This document shows positions 8,360 through 16,717 of a DNA stretch of 64,000 nt, in pieces. A program made the position numbers and the translations under genes. The first letter of the stretch is position 1; every line of letters starts with the position of its first letter. Below the pieces are notes generated by a model. That model saw only the letters and a list, made by a program, of their open reading frames with translations, was not told the DNA's origin and did not search any database. The DNA comes from Burkholderiales bacterium (GTDB lineage Bacteria > Pseudomonadota > Gammaproteobacteria > Burkholderiales > Casimicrobiaceae), in NCBI GenBank assembly GCA_020851235.1, contig JADZDD010000020.1:1-64000 (forward strand). Direction: 5' to 3'.

Positions 8360-9372
8360 GGCGTTCTCCACTGTCCGTCGCGGGCCGAAGCGAAGAGCGC
8401 CTCGATGATGCGCAGCGTCAGCGCCGCGTCCTCGATCGGCCACGAGGGCACCGGCTCGCCGCGCACGAGGCGCGAGAAGCGGTCGAATTGCAACGTGTAC
8501 TGGTTGACGGGATCGAAGCGGTACGTGCGCGTCGGAATCGAGCCGGCGCTCGCCTCGTCACCGACGTACACGTGACAGGGCGTCGGGCGTCCGTGCGCGT
8601 AGGGAAAGTCGGTGGCGAGCCAGCCGCGGCTGCCGAGGACGGTGAACTGCTGGTGCGACGCCCACGCGTTCGGCCCACCCTGGCTCGACACGCTGATCGT
8701 CGCGTGCCGGCCGCCAAAGTCGAGGATCGCGGTCGAGAGCCGATCGATGGTGAAGCGCGGGTCGCGATCGAGCGTGCCGATCACGCGCTTGGGCGCGTCG
8801 CCGTAGACGAGCGTGCACGCGCTGATCGCGTACGAGCCCAAGTCGTAGAGTGCACCGCCGCCCTTGTCGGGGTTGTTGCGGATGTCGTTCGGATCGTGGA
8901 ACTGCTTGGCGAGCGTCGCGTGCACGGCGAGCGGCTCGCCGATGGCGCCCTCGTCGAGCAAGGCGCGGATCTGCGTCCACTGCGGGTGGTTGCGGTAGGA
9001 GAACGCCTCCTCGATGTGGCAGCCGCTCGCATCGCGTGCCGCGACGAGCTCGGTCACCTCGGCGGCCTTGAGCACCAGCGGCTTCTCGCACAGGACGTGC
9101 TTGCCCGCCTCGAGCGCGCGGATCGACCATGGAAGATGCAGATGGTTGGGCAGCGGCACGTACAGGGCGTCGACCTCGGGGTCGGCCAGGAGTGCCTCGT
9201 ACGTTCCATGCGCGCGCGCCGCGCCGAATTCGGCGGCGGTGGCCTGCGCCTTGGCCAGGTCGCGCGACCCGATCGCGGCAAGTGTCGCCGCCTTCGCATC
9301 GGCCAGCGCCGGCAGCGCGCGCGTCCTCGCGATCGCCGCCGTGCCCAGGATGCCCCAGCGAATCTTCTCCAT
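8356..9372 (-). CDS. Gfo/Idh/MocA family oxidoreductase (module A)
   Basis: 338 residues. Rossmann domain with WGILGTAAIART at the N-terminus, the EKP motif in VLCEKPLVL near residue 94, and the second-domain signature GGGALYDLGSYAI. It is most like dehydrogenases of cyclitols and sugars. Start ATG 9372 is chosen over ATG 9384 because GGAG lies 6 nt upstream. It sits between an SDR and a TIM-barrel isomerase, a combination known from polyol and inositol-type pathways, which suggests serial oxidation and isomerisation of a polyhydroxylated substrate. Confidence 0.85.
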   Translation of the reverse strand: MEKIRWGILGTAAIARTRALPALADAKAATLAAIGSRDLAKAQATAAEFGAARAHGTYEALLADPEVDALYVPLPNHLHLPWSIRALEAGKHVLCEKPLVLKAAEVTELVAARDASGCHIEEAFSYRNHPQWTQIRALLDEGAIGEPLAVHATLAKQFHDPNDIRNNPDKGGGALYDLGSYAISACTLVYGDAPKRVIGTLDRDPRFTIDRLSTAILDFGGRHATISVSSQGGPNAWASHQQFTVLGSRGWLATDFPYAHGRPTPCHVYVGDEASAGSIPTRTYRFDPVNQYTLQFDRFSRLVRGEPVPSWPIEDAALTLRIIEALFASARDGQWRTP

Positions 9373-9396
9373 CGATGACTCCATCAGCGCCGGCGG

Positions 9397-10140
9397 TCAG
9401 TACGTCGCGCGACCGCCGGAGAGGTCGAACGTGAAGCCGGTCGAGAACGTGCATTCCGGACCGACGATCCATGCCACCATCGCCGCGATCTCCGGAATCG
9501 TCAAGAGCCGGCCCATCGGAATCTTCGCCTTCGTCGAAGCGATGTGCTCGGCGGTCATCTCCCGGAAGAGTTCGGTCTCGGTCATCACCGGCGCGATCGC
9601 ATTGACGAGCACCCCGCTGCCGACGAGTTCGCGGGCGATCGATTTGGTGTAGCCGATCACGCCCGCCTTCGCCGCCGCGTACGCGGCGATGTTCTGCACG
9701 CCTTCCTTTCCCGCCGCCGACGACACGTTCACGATCCGTCCGTATCCCGCCGCACGCATCGCCGGAATCACCACGCGGCAGCAATGGAACACGCCGGTCA
9801 AGTCGATCGCGAGCACCCGCTCCCAGGCGTCGAGCGGATACTCCCACGTCGGCAGCACGGGGCCGTTGATGCCGGCGTTGTTGACGAGGAGGTCGACGCG
9901 CTGCGTCGCCGCGATCGTCGCCGCGTAGGCGCGCTCGACCGAGGAGAAGTCGGCGACGTCGACACTCACGCAAGCCGCCGGCGTGAAGCCGGCGCTTGCC
10001 GCATCGAACGGCGCGAGATCGCGATCCCAGATCGCGACCTTGGCGCCGTCGCGTGCCAGGCGCTGCGCGATGCCCAAACCGATGCCGCGCGCGGCACCGG
10101 TCACCACGGCGACGCGACCGGCGAGCGGCAGCGCGCTCAC
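9397..10140 (-). CDS. SDR family NAD(P)-dependent oxidoreductase (module A)
   Basis: Classical short-chain dehydrogenase of 247 residues: VVTGAARGIGLG cofactor loop, NNAGIN, a Ser in NVSSAAGKEG and the catalytic YAAAK. The C-terminus ends SGGRATY, exactly as in the SDR at 15118. GTG 10140 is the start because it overlaps the stop of the binding-protein gene by 4 bp (GTGA). It probably oxidises or reduces a hydroxyl of the compound imported by the adjacent binding protein's transporter. Confidence 0.87.
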   Translation of the reverse strand: MSALPLAGRVAVVTGAARGIGLGIAQRLARDGAKVAIWDRDLAPFDAASAGFTPAACVSVDVADFSSVERAYAATIAATQRVDLLVNNAGINGPVLPTWEYPLDAWERVLAIDLTGVFHCCRVVIPAMRAAGYGRIVNVSSAAGKEGVQNIAAYAAAKAGVIGYTKSIARELVGSGVLVNAIAPVMTETELFREMTAEHIASTKAKIPMGRLLTIPEIAAMVAWIVGPECTFSTGFTFDLSGGRATY

Positions 10141-11294
10141 TTCGCGGCCCAGGCGGGCTTCAGCGTTTCGATCACTTGGGCCCGGCCGTCGACGATCTTG
10201 ACGATGAAGCTCTCGCGGTCGAGGTCGCCCTTGTCGTCGTAGCGCGTGTCGAAGAGGATGCCTGGATAGTCCCTGGCCGCGAACTGCGCGCCGTGCAGCG
10301 CCGCAGGAAAGGCCTTCTGGTCGAGCTTGCCCAACTTGTCCTGCACCGCCTTGATCGCCCACGTGCCGGTGTAGCCCTTCATCGCATTGTGATCGGGTCG
10401 CGCCTTGTACTCCGCCTCGTACTTCTTCGCAAACGCCTGGACCGTCGGATTCGGCGCATCGGCGGTGAGGCCGACGTGCGCGACGATGCCGTTGGCGGCG
10501 CTGCCGGCCAGTTCCACGACCTTCTCGTTGGCAAGCGTCGTCTCGCCGACGATCGGCTTGTCGTAGCCCTGCTTGCGCAACTCGCGCAGCGCTCGCGCCG
10601 ACTCCTCCTCGTGCAGGTAGACGAACAGGACGTCGGCATTGGCCTGCTTCGCGCGCAGCACCGGACTCGAGAAGTCGACCTGCGGGACGTCGGTCGAGAT
10701 GTCGGCCACCACCTTGATCCCGGCCGTGGCGAGGTCCTTCACGATCGCATCGCGCCCGCCCTTGCCGAAGTCGGTGTTGGCGAACATGATCGCGACGGTC
10801 TTCGCCTTCAGGAATTCCTTGAGGTAGCGCACGACCTTCGGCATCGCCGCCGCCTGCGTGAACGACGTGCGAAAGACGTACGGATTGCCCTGCTCGGTGA
10901 TCGCCGCCGCCTCGCCGCCGATGATGTTCGGCACGCCCGCGCGCCGCGTCTCCTGCATGCTGACGAGGATCGAGCCGGAGAATACCGGCCCGATGATGAC
11001 GTAGGACTGGTCGTCGATCGCGCGCTGGGCGAGCGCTTTCGCCACGCCCGGATTCGTCTGCGTGTCCGACGGCGTGTACTCGATCGGCCTGCCGTTGAGG
11101 CCGCCCGCCGCGTTGATCTCGCGCACGGCGAGCTTCACGCCGTTATTGAAGTTGGTGCCGGCGGTCGCCCCCGGGCCGGAGAGCTCGACCAGGCCCGCGA
11201 TCTTGACGGGTTGCGCGTCGAGATCGCCGGCGGCGACCAGTGCGGCGGAAGCGATGGCCAACCCCATCGCAAGCGGATGCAGCGAACGGAACAT
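10137..11294 (-). CDS. branched-chain amino acid-type ABC substrate-binding protein (module A)
   Basis: Periplasmic binding protein of 385 residues with a signal peptide at residues 1 to about 26 (cleavage near LDAQP), then VELSGPGATAG and NNGVKLAVREINAAGG, hallmarks of the LivK-type receptor family. ATG 11294 has GGAG upstream. No permease or ATPase gene lies in this module. It closely resembles the proteins at 20940 and 26437, so it may dock to the Liv permease at 23029-26358. Family ligands include amino acids, aromatic acids and other carboxylates. Confidence 0.88.
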   Translation of the reverse strand: MFRSLHPLAMGLAIASAALVAAGDLDAQPVKIAGLVELSGPGATAGTNFNNGVKLAVREINAAGGLNGRPIEYTPSDTQTNPGVAKALAQRAIDDQSYVIIGPVFSGSILVSMQETRRAGVPNIIGGEAAAITEQGNPYVFRTSFTQAAAMPKVVRYLKEFLKAKTVAIMFANTDFGKGGRDAIVKDLATAGIKVVADISTDVPQVDFSSPVLRAKQANADVLFVYLHEEESARALRELRKQGYDKPIVGETTLANEKVVELAGSAANGIVAHVGLTADAPNPTVQAFAKKYEAEYKARPDHNAMKGYTGTWAIKAVQDKLGKLDQKAFPAALHGAQFAARDYPGILFDTRYDDKGDLDRESFIVKIVDGRAQVIETLKPAWAAK

Positions 11295-11368
11295 GAGCGA
11301 TCTCCAAGGGACTGCGCGCAGGTCAGCGCCGGTCGCAGCGCGCGCGGGCTCGCGGTCCGGTGCCGGCA

Positions 11369-11397
11369 ACGATAGGTGCCGACGCGCTCACTGTCCA
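11369..11397 (-). promoter_or_regulatory. candidate sigma70 promoter of module A
   Basis: On the reverse strand TGGACA (complement of 11392-11397) and TATCGT (complement of 11369-11374) are separated by 17 bp, about 75 bp upstream of the binding-protein ATG. Five of six and four of six consensus bases match. No start-site data. Confidence 0.4.
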
Positions 11398-11455
11398 TGC
11401 CGCGGCGGCAATCCGCCGCATGTGGCAACGCAATAATGCGATCGCACCGTGCCGG

Positions 11456-12745
11456 TCACTTGACCCCGTCGAAGAAGAGCGACGGCGCCCACGTGCTGAC
11501 CGCCGGCACGTAGGTCACGAGCAGCAGCACGAACACGTTGACGAGCAGGAACGGCAGCGCGGCCTTGGTCATCTCCCACAGCGTGCTGCGGGCGAGGACG
11601 ACGCCCAGGTACAGGCAGTTGCCTACCGGCGGTGTCACGAGGCCGATGCCGAGATTGACGACCATGATCGCCCCGAACTGCACCGGACCGATGCCGGCAG
11701 CCTGCGCGATCGGATACAGGATCGGCGCGAACAGCAGCAAGGCCGGAACGAGGTCCATGAACATGCCGACGAAGAGCAGGAACACGTTGATCATCAGCAG
11801 GACGACGATGGGGCCCCAGTTCATCGTCTGGAAGAAGGCGACCAGCATGTCCGGAAACTGCACCATCGCGACGATCCACGCCAGCACCGACGTCGTCGCC
11901 ACGACGAAGCAGGGAATCGCCGAATTCACTGCCGCGTCGACGAGAATCCGGTACAGGCCGCGCCAGTCGTACTCACGGTAGACGACGCCGCCCAGGAACA
12001 GCGCGTAGAGCACGCCGATGACGCCAGCCTCGGTGGCGGTGGTGATGCCGGTGATGATCGCGCCCAGCAGGAACACGGGCAGGAGCAGCGAGAGGAACGC
12101 CTCGCGAAACGCCGTCCACAGCTCGGAGGCCCGCGCGCGCTGCGCGCGCTGCGGCCAGCCCTTGCGCCGCGCGAGGGCCCAGACGAGGCCCATCTGGAAG
12201 ACGCCGACCAGGATGCCCGGAACGAGCCCGGCGAGGAACAGCGCCCCGATCGACGTGCTCATCGCGACACCGTAGAGCACCATCGGGATCGACGGCGGAA
12301 TCAGGATGCCGATGGTCGACGAGCACACGGTGATGCCCCCGGCATCGGCCCGCGAGTAGCCCTGCTTCTCCATCGCCGGAATCATGAGGCTGCCGATTGC
12401 CGCGGTGTCGGCGACCGCGGAGCCCGAGATCCCACCGAAGAACATCGACGAGGCGACATTGACGTGGCCGAGCCCGCCGCGAATGTGGCCGAACAGCGCG
12501 TCGGCAAAGCGCACGAGCCGCGGCGCGATGCTGCCCTCCCCGGCGAGCGCGCCGGCGAGGATGAACAGCGGCACCGCGACGAGCGGGAACGAATTCACGC
12601 CGTTGATCATCTTGTGCGCGACGATCGTCAGCGGATAGTTGCCATCGACGACGAGCGCCAGGGCGGCAGCGACCCCCATGCCGATGCCGATGGGAACGCC
12701 GACGAACAGCAAGGCGAGAAAGACGACGAAGGTGATGGCGATCAT
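11456..12745 (-). CDS. TRAP transporter large permease, DctM type (module B)
   Basis: Inner-membrane Na+/solute symport subunit of 429 residues with about 12 hydrophobic segments. Family features include VGVPIGIGMG, MFFGGISGSAVADTAAIG and ILIPPSIPMVLYG. It works with the small subunit (12742) and the periplasmic receptor (13217). ATG 12745 overlaps the DctQ stop (ATGA). It ends module B; a short GC-rich stem (11402-11419) lies downstream but has no T tract. TRAP systems import carboxylates and sugar acids. Confidence 0.92.
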   Translation of the reverse strand: MIAITFVVFLALLFVGVPIGIGMGVAAALALVVDGNYPLTIVAHKMINGVNSFPLVAVPLFILAGALAGEGSIAPRLVRFADALFGHIRGGLGHVNVASSMFFGGISGSAVADTAAIGSLMIPAMEKQGYSRADAGGITVCSSTIGILIPPSIPMVLYGVAMSTSIGALFLAGLVPGILVGVFQMGLVWALARRKGWPQRAQRARASELWTAFREAFLSLLLPVFLLGAIITGITTATEAGVIGVLYALFLGGVVYREYDWRGLYRILVDAAVNSAIPCFVVATTSVLAWIVAMVQFPDMLVAFFQTMNWGPIVVLLMINVFLLFVGMFMDLVPALLLFAPILYPIAQAAGIGPVQFGAIMVVNLGIGLVTPPVGNCLYLGVVLARSTLWEMTKAALPFLLVNVFVLLLVTYVPAVSTWAPSLFFDGVK

Positions 12746-13212
12746 GACGCCGGCTCCCCGCGGCGAGCGCGCAGGACGCGCGCGATCTCGCCGACCGCGT
12801 CGATCGCGATCATGAGACTCGCGAAGGGCAGCACCGAGTAGAGGTAGCCGAGTGGCAGCTTGAGCGCCTCGGAGGGGCTGTCGAGCGTCTGGTTGACGAC
12901 CATCGCGCCGGTGACGAGCAGGAAGAGCGCGAAGCCGAGCACGATCACGTGGATCGCGAGCGCCGGTGCGCGCCAGCCGCGCGCGGAGAGCCGATCGACG
13001 ATCGCGGTGAATGCGATGTGCTTCTTCTCGCGATAGGCGACGACCGCACCCAGGAACACGAGCCAGACGAAGAGGAAGTTCGGCACTTCGGTCGCCCAGT
13101 ACAACGAGCTGCCGAGCGCGTAGCGCCAGACGACGCCGATGCTGACCGTCGCGACCAGCGCGACGATCAGCACGAACAGCATGAACCGCAGCAATGCGGC
13201 CAGCCGGTCCAT
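12742..13212 (-). CDS. TRAP transporter small permease, DctQ type (module B)
   Basis: 156 residues with four hydrophobic helices. GVVWRYALGSSLYWATEVPN is the typical DctQ segment after helix 1, followed by FLFVWLVFLGAV. It bridges the receptor and the DctM channel. It begins 4 bp after the receptor gene stop and overlaps DctM by 4 bp, so the three are translated together. Confidence 0.9.
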   Translation of the reverse strand: MDRLAALLRFMLFVLIVALVATVSIGVVWRYALGSSLYWATEVPNFLFVWLVFLGAVVAYREKKHIAFTAIVDRLSARGWRAPALAIHVIVLGFALFLLVTGAMVVNQTLDSPSEALKLPLGYLYSVLPFASLMIAIDAVGEIARVLRARRGEPAS

Positions 13213-13216
13213 GGAG

Positions 13217-14206
13217 CTACTTCGCGTTGCGCACGGCGTCGATGAGATCCTTGCCGATCTTCGGCTCCGACTTCGCGTACGACTCCTGCGCGCCCGCCTC
13301 GAACGACGCCCGATCGACGTCGCGCACGACGGTCATCCCCTTCTTTTCGAGCTCGGTGATGAGCTTCGCATTGGCTTCACGGGTGCTCTTGACCTGGAAG
13401 TCGCGACTCGACACGGCCGCCTTCGTGACCGCTTCCTGGATGTCCTTGGGCAGCTTCTCCCAGTAGGCACGCGAGAGGACCATCTGCGACGGGATGTTCG
13501 CGTGCGAGGTGAGGTTGAGGTACTTCTGCACCTCGTAGAGCTTGGACGTGTAGATGATCTCGGGTGGATTCTCCTGCGCCTTGACCACCCCCTGCTGCAG
13601 CGCGGAGTAGAGCTCGGCGAAGTCGATGGGGGTCGGATTGGCGCCCCAGGCCTTGAACGCGATGATCCACGGATCGACGGTGGGAATGCGGATGTCGACG
13701 CCCTTGAGGTCGGCGGCCTTGTGCACCGGTGTCGACTTTGTCGTCACGTGGCGAAAGCCGAGCTCGCCCCAGCCCAGGACCTTGACGCCCTTGTCGTACA
13801 TGATCTGCTCGAGACGCTGCTGGACGGGCAGGTTCCGGCGCAGCACCGCATCGACGTGCGCGTCGTCGCGGTAGATCATCGGCAGATTGAGCACGTCGAG
13901 GCGCGGATCGATCTGCCCGTGCCGACCGAAGATCGTGCCGTCGATCGTGCCGAGCTTCAGTCCCTCGATGTATTCGGTCTCCTTGCCGAGCTGCGCGTTG
14001 GGGAAGATCTTGACGTCGACGCGATTGCCGACGAGCGCTTTGAGGTCGTCGCGGAACTTCTCCGCCCACAGGTGGTAGCCGTGCGTCGTCGGCATCGCGT
14101 GCGCGATGCGCATCGTGATCGGCTGCTGCGCCGACGTGCTGGCGGCAAAGGCGGCAAGCGCGAACGGCGCAAGCCACCGGAGCGTGGGGTGAATTCGAGG
14201 GTGCAT
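13217..14206 (-). CDS. TRAP transporter periplasmic receptor, DctP type (module B)
   Basis: 329 residues with a cleavable signal peptide (about residues 1-26, ending STSAQQ). DctP features: MRIAHAMPTTHGYHLWAEKF, a ligand carboxylate-binding Arg region in GVDIRIPTVDP, and GANPTPIDFAELYSALQQG. It captures an organic acid for the DctQM channel. The gene follows the TIM-barrel isomerase by 45 bp in the same orientation, so transport and isomerisation are probably co-regulated. Ligand unknown. Confidence 0.92.
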   Translation of the reverse strand: MHPRIHPTLRWLAPFALAAFAASTSAQQPITMRIAHAMPTTHGYHLWAEKFRDDLKALVGNRVDVKIFPNAQLGKETEYIEGLKLGTIDGTIFGRHGQIDPRLDVLNLPMIYRDDAHVDAVLRRNLPVQQRLEQIMYDKGVKVLGWGELGFRHVTTKSTPVHKAADLKGVDIRIPTVDPWIIAFKAWGANPTPIDFAELYSALQQGVVKAQENPPEIIYTSKLYEVQKYLNLTSHANIPSQMVLSRAYWEKLPKDIQEAVTKAAVSSRDFQVKSTREANAKLITELEKKGMTVVRDVDRASFEAGAQESYAKSEPKIGKDLIDAVRNAK

Positions 14207-14251
14207 CGTGTTCTCCTGGTGATGGATCGGAGTGCGGTGGGTGAAGACGGA

Positions 14252-15109
14252 TCAGACGACGGCAGGCGTCGGCCGTGGCGCGTGCGCGAGCCATGCGCGC
14301 GTCGCCTCGTACGCGAGACGCGCGCGCTCGCGCGGCGAACGTCCCGCGTCGGCCGCGCGCGGGATCTCGACGGTGAGCACGGTGGATGGAGCAAGCGCGG
14401 CGAGGATCGCCGCGAGCGGCAAGCCGCCCTCGCCCGGATGCAAGCGGCCGGCGCGGGCCTCGGCGAGCAACCCCGCGTCGCCCGGATCGGCAAGCGGCGC
14501 GTCGCAGAGCTGGACGTAGCCGATGCGCCCGGCGCCGATGCGCGCGATGTCCTCCGGCACGCCGCCAGAGCGAACGAAGTGGAGGCAGTCGAGGCAGATC
14601 GTCACGTTGGGGCGCGCGGCCGCGTCCAGGAGCGCGGCGGCGGCGGCGAGCGTTCGCACCGCCCGCCAGCGCATGAACTCGAGGGCGACATCGAGGCCGA
14701 GCGGAGCCGCAAGGTCGCACAAGGCGGCGAAGCGCTCGGCGGCACGGGCCGGATCGGGGTCCTCGACGACGACCTGGACCAGCGCGGCTCCCAACTCGGC
14801 AGCGACCTCGACCGGGCCGCGCAAGGCGGCCACGTCGGTCGTCGCGGCGATGGTCAGCGCGTCGGCGTCGTAGAAGCGCACACCCGTCGCACGCAGCGCG
14901 CGTGCGACCTCCGAACGCAGCCTCGCGTCGGCGACGGGATCGTGCTCGAGCTGCAGGCCGACCGGCGCGACGAGCCGCAACCCGACGAGTGCGAAGCCGG
15001 TGGCGCCCGCCGCCTCGATCTGCGCGACGGGATGCGCCCCGGGCGTGGTGAGGTAGGCAAGCCCCAACGGGGGTGTCGCCTGCGCCATCGCGCCTTCGGG
15101 GAACGCCAT
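14252..15109 (-). CDS. sugar phosphate isomerase/epimerase-like TIM-barrel protein (module B)
   Basis: 285 residues from ATG 15109, preceded by GAGG; ATG 15088 is an alternative. It shares LEFMRWR, HFVRSGG, CDAPLADPGDAG and GEGGLPL with the module A protein at 7508, so the two are paralogues with the same metal-site residues (Glu in LEFMRWR, Asp in CLDCLHF, Glu in LTVEIP). The family covers isomerases and dehydratases of keto-sugars and cyclohexane-type acids. It sits 8 bp after the SDR gene and 45 bp before dctP. Confidence 0.82.
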   Translation of the reverse strand: MAFPEGAMAQATPPLGLAYLTTPGAHPVAQIEAAGATGFALVGLRLVAPVGLQLEHDPVADARLRSEVARALRATGVRFYDADALTIAATTDVAALRGPVEVAAELGAALVQVVVEDPDPARAAERFAALCDLAAPLGLDVALEFMRWRAVRTLAAAAALLDAAARPNVTICLDCLHFVRSGGVPEDIARIGAGRIGYVQLCDAPLADPGDAGLLAEARAGRLHPGEGGLPLAAILAALAPSTVLTVEIPRAADAGRSPRERARLAYEATRAWLAHAPRPTPAVV

Positions 15110-15117
15110 CGCGCGCC

Positions 15118-15876
15118 TCAATACGTCGCGCGGCCGCCGGAGACGTCGAACACCGCACCGGTCGAGAACGAGCATTCGTCCGAGGCGAGCCAGTTGACGA
15201 GATCGGCAACCTCCTCGGGACGACCGAGGCGCCCCAGCGGAATCTTCGCGATCACGCTGGCGCGAAACTCCGGCGTGAGCTGCGCGAGCATCTCGGTTTC
15301 GATGGCTGCCGGCGCGACCGCGTTGACGCGAACACCGGTGGCGGCGAGCTCCTTGCCGAAGGCCTTGGTCATGCCGATGACACCGGCCTTCGACGCCGCG
15401 TAGCACGAGGCATTGGCGTTGCCCTCCTTGCCACCGATCGAGCTCAGGTTCACGACCCGACCCCAATCGCGCTTCAGCATCTCGGGCACGACCGCGCGAC
15501 AGCAGTAGAAGACCGCATCGAGGTTGAGCGCCATCGTGCGCCGCCAGCCGTCGAGCGGATAGTCGAGCAGCGGTGCGATCGGTCCGTTGATGCCCGCGCT
15601 GTTGACGAGAACGTCGATGCGCCCGAAGTCGGCGACGACCGTGCGGGTCGCCTCGACCACCGCATCGTAGTCGGTCACGTCGACGTGGTACCCACGCGCA
15701 TCCGCGATCGTCGCCGCTGCCGAGCGCACCTTGGCGTCATCGATGTCCCACAATGCGCTCGCCACACCGGCGCGCGCGAGTCGCCGCGCAATCGCAAGTC
15801 CGAGACCTCCGGCGCCACCGGTGACGACGGCGACGCGGCGTGCGGATGGCGGGGATGAAGCCGCGAGGTCGGACAT
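15118..15876 (-). CDS. SDR family NAD(P)-dependent oxidoreductase (module B)
   Basis: 252-residue short-chain dehydrogenase: VVTGGAGGLGLAIA loop, NSAGIN, NLSSIGGKEG with the catalytic Ser, and YAASK. The C-terminal SGGRATY is identical to the SDR at 9397, supporting duplication of the SDR-isomerase pair. First gene of module B, downstream of a good promoter at 15913-15942. Confidence 0.87.
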   Translation of the reverse strand: MSDLAASSPPSARRVAVVTGGAGGLGLAIARRLARAGVASALWDIDDAKVRSAAATIADARGYHVDVTDYDAVVEATRTVVADFGRIDVLVNSAGINGPIAPLLDYPLDGWRRTMALNLDAVFYCCRAVVPEMLKRDWGRVVNLSSIGGKEGNANASCYAASKAGVIGMTKAFGKELAATGVRVNAVAPAAIETEMLAQLTPEFRASVIAKIPLGRLGRPEEVADLVNWLASDECSFSTGAVFDVSGGRATY

Positions 15877-15912
15877 GGTCGAGGCGGTGCCACTGACATA
15901 CTAGAATGCCAG

Positions 15913-15942
15913 ATCCTAGGCTGCGGCGCGATGCCGTGTCAA
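15913..15942 (-). promoter_or_regulatory. sigma70-type promoter of module B with overlapping dyad
   Basis: Reverse strand: perfect -35 TTGACA (complement of 15937-15942), 18-bp spacer, -10 TAGGAT (complement of 15913-15918), about 40 bp before the SDR start. An imperfect inverted repeat, CTAGGAT/ATTCTAG (15901-15919), covers the -10 region and the likely start site, as expected for a repressor site. The cognate regulator is unknown; the GntR protein at 20129 is a candidate. Confidence 0.55.
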
Positions 15943-15970
15943 GGTCGCGCATGAGAGGCCACGCACGCCC

Positions 15971-16717
15971 TCACGCCGGCCGCCGTTGTCCGGTGCGCTG
16001 CAGCAGCGACGCTTCGAGCCCCGTCAGCGCGTCGTAGATCAGCACGGCGATGATCCCCACGACCAGGCCGCCTTGGGCGATGAAGGCGACGTTGTTGGTG
16101 AGGAGGCCCGCGATGATGACCTCGCCCAGCGTCGAGGCGGCCACCGTCGACCCGATCGTCGCGGTGGCCACCGAGATCACCACCGAGAGGCGGATGCCGG
16201 CCAGGATCACCGGGGTCGCGAGCGGCAGCTCGACATCGAGGAGGCGCTGCCATCCGGTCATGCCGACGCCGCGTGCCGCCTCGGTGACGGCAGGAGGCAG
16301 CGTGGTGAGCCCGGTGAGCGCGTTCTCGAGGATGGGCAGCAGGCCGTAGAGGAAGAGCGCCACCAGCGTCGGCCCCGTGCCGAAGCCCAGCACCGGCACG
16401 GCCAGCGCCAGCACCGCCACCGGCGGAAAGGTCTGGCCGAGATTGGCGATCGCGCGGCTGAGCGGGAGGAATTCGGCGCCAAAGGGCCGCGTCACCAGCA
16501 CCGCGAGCCCCACGGCGAGCAGCGTGGCGCACACGGTGGCGACGGCGACGATCGCGAGGTGGCTGAGCGTGAGGTTGATGAGCGAGTTCTGCGTGTAGAT
16601 GGCGGGCTGGCCGTTACGGGTCAGCGGTTCGAAGGCCCAGGCGAAGCTCTCGGGTTGCGTCACGAAGGCGACGAGCAGCGCCAGGACGCCGACCCGCACG
16701 ATGAGCGACGGTCTCAC
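15971..16717 (-). CDS. osmoprotectant-type ABC transporter permease (short)
   Basis: 248 residues, about six membrane helices. AARGVGMTGWQRLLDVELPLA is the coupling-helix EAA-type loop of glycine betaine/choline importers (OpuC and YehW families). ATG 16717 overlaps the ATPase stop by 4 bp. It pairs with the long permease at 17636, the ATPase at 16714 and the receptor at 18918, the gene set of the YehZYXW-type system. Final gene of that operon. Confidence 0.85.
   Translation of the reverse strand: MRPSLIVRVGVLALLVAFVTQPESFAWAFEPLTRNGQPAIYTQNSLINLTLSHLAIVAVATVCATLLAVGLAVLVTRPFGAEFLPLSRAIANLGQTFPPVAVLALAVPVLGFGTGPTLVALFLYGLLPILENALTGLTTLPPAVTEAARGVGMTGWQRLLDVELPLATPVILAGIRLSVVISVATATIGSTVAASTLGEVIIAGLLTNNVAFIAQGGLVVGIIAVLIYDALTGLEASLLQRTGQRRPA

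Noticed and set aside
13139..15403. 754-codon forward frame
   Set aside because: Lies wholly opposite the DctP, isomerase and SDR genes, with low-complexity composition; a GC-rich shadow.
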